From NCBI GenBank assembly GCA_964556955.1, contig CAZKXP010000039.1, positions 1 through 6,018 on the forward strand: DNA of 6,018 bases, read 5' to 3'. The translations under genes and the position numbers were made by a program. The DNA comes from UBA12078 sp964556955 (GTDB taxonomy: Bacteria > Patescibacteriota > Dojkabacteria > SC72). The notes beneath the pieces were generated by a model. It was not told the origin of the DNA. It worked only from the letters and a program-made list of their open reading frames with translations, and made no database searches. Shown here piece by piece: positions 4,138-6,018 of the stretch. Position 1 is the stretch's first letter; every line of letters begins with the position of its first letter.

Positions 4138-6018
4138 ATGAAACTGTCCAAGAAAACAATCCTAATCGGTATTTCAACACTAGTAGTAGCAGGGGCTGGA
4201 CTTGCATATTACTTCATTACAAAAGATGATTCTGCAGTCCTAGGTTGGAAAGATGCTAGTTGGCTATATCGTAAATCCGTCGCAGTTGCAAATTCTGGAT
4301 CTACATTAACGAATGAGGATGTCTTGGTAGAGGTTGATACTGCAAGTTTAATTAGTGCTAGTAAGCTACAAAATACATGTGCAGATTTGAGATTCACAGA
4401 CAGTGATGATGATACATATTTAGCATACTGGATTGAGGGAGGATGTAATACAGCTACTACACAGGTGTGGGTTAGAATTCCCTCATTAACGGCAGGTGGG
4501 AAGACAATATATATGTACTATGGTAATGAATCAGCAGGAAGTAATGAAGAAGTATGGGCTGGTAAATTCATATTGATGAAAGATACTGCTTGTGATTCTG
4601 GATGGACAACAGAATCTGGGTCAGGAGGAGATTTCTATCAACGATTCCCTCTTGGTTCTGCAGCATATGGAACTACCGGGGGATCTTCCTCACATGACCA
4701 TGGAAGCTATGTTAGAGCAACTTCTACTGTGTCCACTGGAAGTAATACAACTACAGGCACTGCCTTAAATATTACCGCATACCATAATCATGGGGATGTT
4801 ACATTCGAGACTCAAACTACTTCGGATGTTCTACCTCCATATTTAAATATGATATTTTGTTCTAACAATAAATTGGTAGTAAAACAGGATTCAGTTGCAG
4901 TTTTTGATACTACAGTACCTGCAGGATTTACAAGATTTTCAGCATTAGATGACAAATTCCCTAGAGGAGAGGAAACGTATGGAGGTACTAGTACTACAAG
5001 TACACATTCTCATGTACTACCTGCGGTGAGTACATCAGGTCCTAGCGCAACAGCACAATGTGCATCGGGGACGACCTCGACTTCTTCGTCTACCCACTAT
5101 CATACCTTTGCAGCTACAACCACAGGTACTACAACTCAAATACCTGTATACAAGACTGTGATATATGGAGAAGCAAATGCAGATACACAAGGGCCCTCAG
5201 GAATCATAACTATGACAAATGTTGTTCCACCTCTAGGATGGTCTCAATATTCAGCATTAGACGGATATTTCCCCTATGGGGCCTCTTCTTTTGGTACAAC
5301 AGGTGGAGCAGCAACCCACAATCACTCAATTCCTGCAAGAACCTCAGGAGCTAGAATAGGAGCTGTAACCTGTGCGACGACAACTCCTAGAACTACGAAG
5401 CCAAGAGCCCATACTCATACAACCACAGCTACCACGACCAATGATGTTTCAAACAACCCTCCATATATTGAAACCATATTCATACAAAAGAAAACATCAC
5501 AAGCTACAACTTTAAATGCAGAAGAGATGAAAAATGAAGCACCAACTACACCAACAGTATTACAAACAGAAGGTGCAACAGACCCCGCATCAATCATAGA
5601 CCTAACACCGGAATTTAGTGCCATATTCAACGATCCCAATACAATTGACTCAGCAAGCTACTATCAGATAGAGGTAAATACTGATTCAGACTTTACAGGT
5701 ACAATCATGTGGGATTCTACACAAACATCACTCTCTCCAGAAGTTGCAAATGGTAATAGATCGCAGGATATATCATACGCGGGATCTACATTACAAGAAG
5801 GAGCAACGTACTATTGGAGAATAAAGTTCTGGGATAACAATACATCACAGGGAGTACTCTCAAGTGATTGGTCTTCTACTGCACAATTTACTGTAGATAT
5901 CTTCCCCGATGCGCCTACAGAATTGTTAACAGAAGGATCAACAAATCCAGTAAATGTATCTGATACCACACCTGAATTCAGTGCAATATTTAGTGATTCT
6001 AACGCTACAGATGTGGGA
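4138..6018 (+). CDS. DUF2341-type surface protein with three HxH modules and Ig/FN3-like repeats (3' end outside window)
   Basis: The frame is open from ATG 4138 to the window edge: 627 residues, no stop. Order: (a) MKLSKK then a hydrophobic segment (~7-27), an uncleaved anchor or signal peptide; (b) a DUF2341-like domain (~37-140), recognisable from WLYRKSVAVANSG (42-54), DLRFTDSDDDTYLAYWIEGG (83-102) and KTIYMYYGN (122-130); (c) three tandem modules of ~104 residues (~152-463), each with FPxG, a Gly-rich turn and two HxH motifs; (d) Ig/FN3-like repeats from ~472 containing TPEFSAIF, YYWRIKFWD and DWSS. It is very rich in Thr, Ser, Ala and Gly, and with the anchor this fits an extracellular, cell-attached protein, possibly an adhesin. 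DUF2341 is a domain of extracellular bacterial proteins with no settled biochemical role. The start is preferred because the Lys-rich anchor follows it directly; no Shine-Dalgarno is seen. Binding target unknown. Confidence 0.9.
   Translation, partial: MKLSKKTILIGISTLVVAGAGLAYYFITKDDSAVLGWKDASWLYRKSVAVANSGSTLTNEDVLVEVDTASLISASKLQNTCADLRFTDSDDDTYLAYWIEGGCNTATTQVWVRIPSLTAGGKTIYMYYGNESAGSNEEVWAGKFILMKDTACDSGWTTESGSGGDFYQRFPLGSAAYGTTGGSSSHDHGSYVRATSTVSTGSNTTTGTALNITAYHNHGDVTFETQTTSDVLPPYLNMIFCSNNKLVVKQDSVAVFDTTVPAGFTRFSALDDKFPRGEETYGGTSTTSTHSHVLPAVSTSGPSATAQCASGTTSTSSSTHYHTFAATTTGTTTQIPVYKTVIYGEANADTQGPSGIITMTNVVPPLGWSQYSALDGYFPYGASSFGTTGGAATHNHSIPARTSGARIGAVTCATTTPRTTKPRAHTHTTTATTTNDVSNNPPYIETIFIQKKTSQATTLNAEEMKNEAPTTPTVLQTEGATDPASIIDLTPEFSAIFNDPNTIDSASYYQIEVNTDSDFTGTIMWDSTQTSLSPEVANGNRSQDISYAGSTLQEGATYYWRIKFWDNNTSQGVLSSDWSSTAQFTVDIFPDAPTELLTEGSTNPVNVSDTTPEFSAIFSDSNATDVG
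4591..5526 (+). repeat. Three tandem ~104-residue His-x-His modules within the surface protein
   Basis: Protein-level repeats at residues ~152-259, 260-363 and 364-463. Equivalent landmarks recur every 104 residues: FP at 170, 274 and 378; the Tyr/Phe-Gly turn at 177, 281 and 385; first HxH at 186, 290 and 394; second HxH at 216, 320 and 425. Each module ends in a Pro-Tyr strand (PPY 233-235, PVY 336-338, PPY 441-443). At DNA level the copies have diverged, but a 12-mer TTCAGCATTAGA survives at 4938-4949 and 5250-5261, exactly 312 nt apart. This indicates ancient in-frame duplication rather than a recent event. Confidence 0.85.
5551..6018 (+). repeat. Tandem ~121-residue Ig/FN3-like repeats, second copy cut by window edge
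   Basis: Copy one covers residues ~472-592 (5551-5913) and copy two starts at residue 593 (5914) and runs off the window. TEG recurs at 477 and 598, and PEFSAIF at 491 and 612, both 121 residues (363 nt) apart. Copy one contains the beta-sandwich pattern YYQIEV, a central Trp, TYYWRIKFWDNN and SSDWSSTAQFTV, typical of Ig-like or fibronectin-III-like folds. Such arrays usually act as stalks that hold a functional tip away from the cell. How many copies follow cannot be known from here. Confidence 0.8.

Noticed and set aside
5058..5354. 98-residue + strand ORF inside the surface-protein gene
   Set aside because: It lies in another frame of the continuous 4138-6018 reading frame, which carries clear domain and repeat structure; its Cys/Ser/Tyr-rich product looks like a shifted read of Thr/Ser codons.
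4591..5526. CRISPR or other DNA-level repeat array
   Set aside because: The regularity is at protein level (104-residue period); DNA copies are diverged apart from short shared words, with no spacer structure.
5415..5639. 74-residue minus-strand ORF
   Set aside because: Antisense shadow of the Thr/Ala-rich surface-protein codons; the Val/Ala-rich product reflects reverse-complemented ACA/GCA codons.
1..6018. TGA recoded as glycine, as in some candidate-phylum bacteria
   Set aside because: TGA ends the Rel-like gene and recG at natural protein ends, and no in-frame TGA is needed to extend any gene.

Overview
The window is AT-rich bacterial DNA in which every gene I can support lies on the + strand and is tightly packed (spacers of 45 nt or less, one 4-nt overlap). 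TGA serves as a stop (end of the Rel-like gene and of recG), so the code looks standard and not the TGA=Gly code of Gracilibacteria/Absconditabacteria. Strong use of AGA and ATA codons, near absence of Shine-Dalgarno sequences, a shortened stringent-response enzyme and a DUF2341-type surface protein suggest a small-genome lineage such as the Candidate Phyla Radiation (Patescibacteria). That placement is inference; no rRNA or other marker is present.

Layout: (1) 3-80, the last codons of an unidentified gene. (2) 97-119, an intrinsic terminator whose 5' arm can also pair with a direct repeat overlapping the upstream stop codon, giving the outline of an attenuator. (3) 126-1529, a RelA/SpoT homologue with HD, synthetase and TGS domains. 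Its hydrolase site has lost several catalytic residues and it ends right after TGS. (4) 1544-1654, an unrecognised 36-residue single-span membrane protein. (5) 1661-3661, RecG, complete. (6) 3658-4116, a SpoU/TrmH-family RNA 2'-O-methyltransferase overlapping recG by ATGA. (7) 4138 to the window end, an open-ended surface protein of at least 627 residues that continues past the edge.

Genes 3-6 probably form one transcription unit combining stress signalling, a small membrane protein, fork repair and RNA modification; no specific functional link among them is evident. The surface protein follows only 21 nt later and may have its own near-leaderless promoter.

The most unusual item is the surface protein. 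An N-terminal anchor and a DUF2341 domain are followed by exactly three tandem modules repeating every 104 residues. Each module carries FPxG, a G-rich turn, two His-x-His motifs about 30 residues apart, and a Pro-x-Tyr or Pro-Pro-Tyr strand. Six HxH motifs recall the iron-binding HxH motifs of trimeric phage tail-fibre tips, but here three copies lie in one chain. After them begins a tandem array of about 121-residue Ig/FN3-like repeats that runs off the window.
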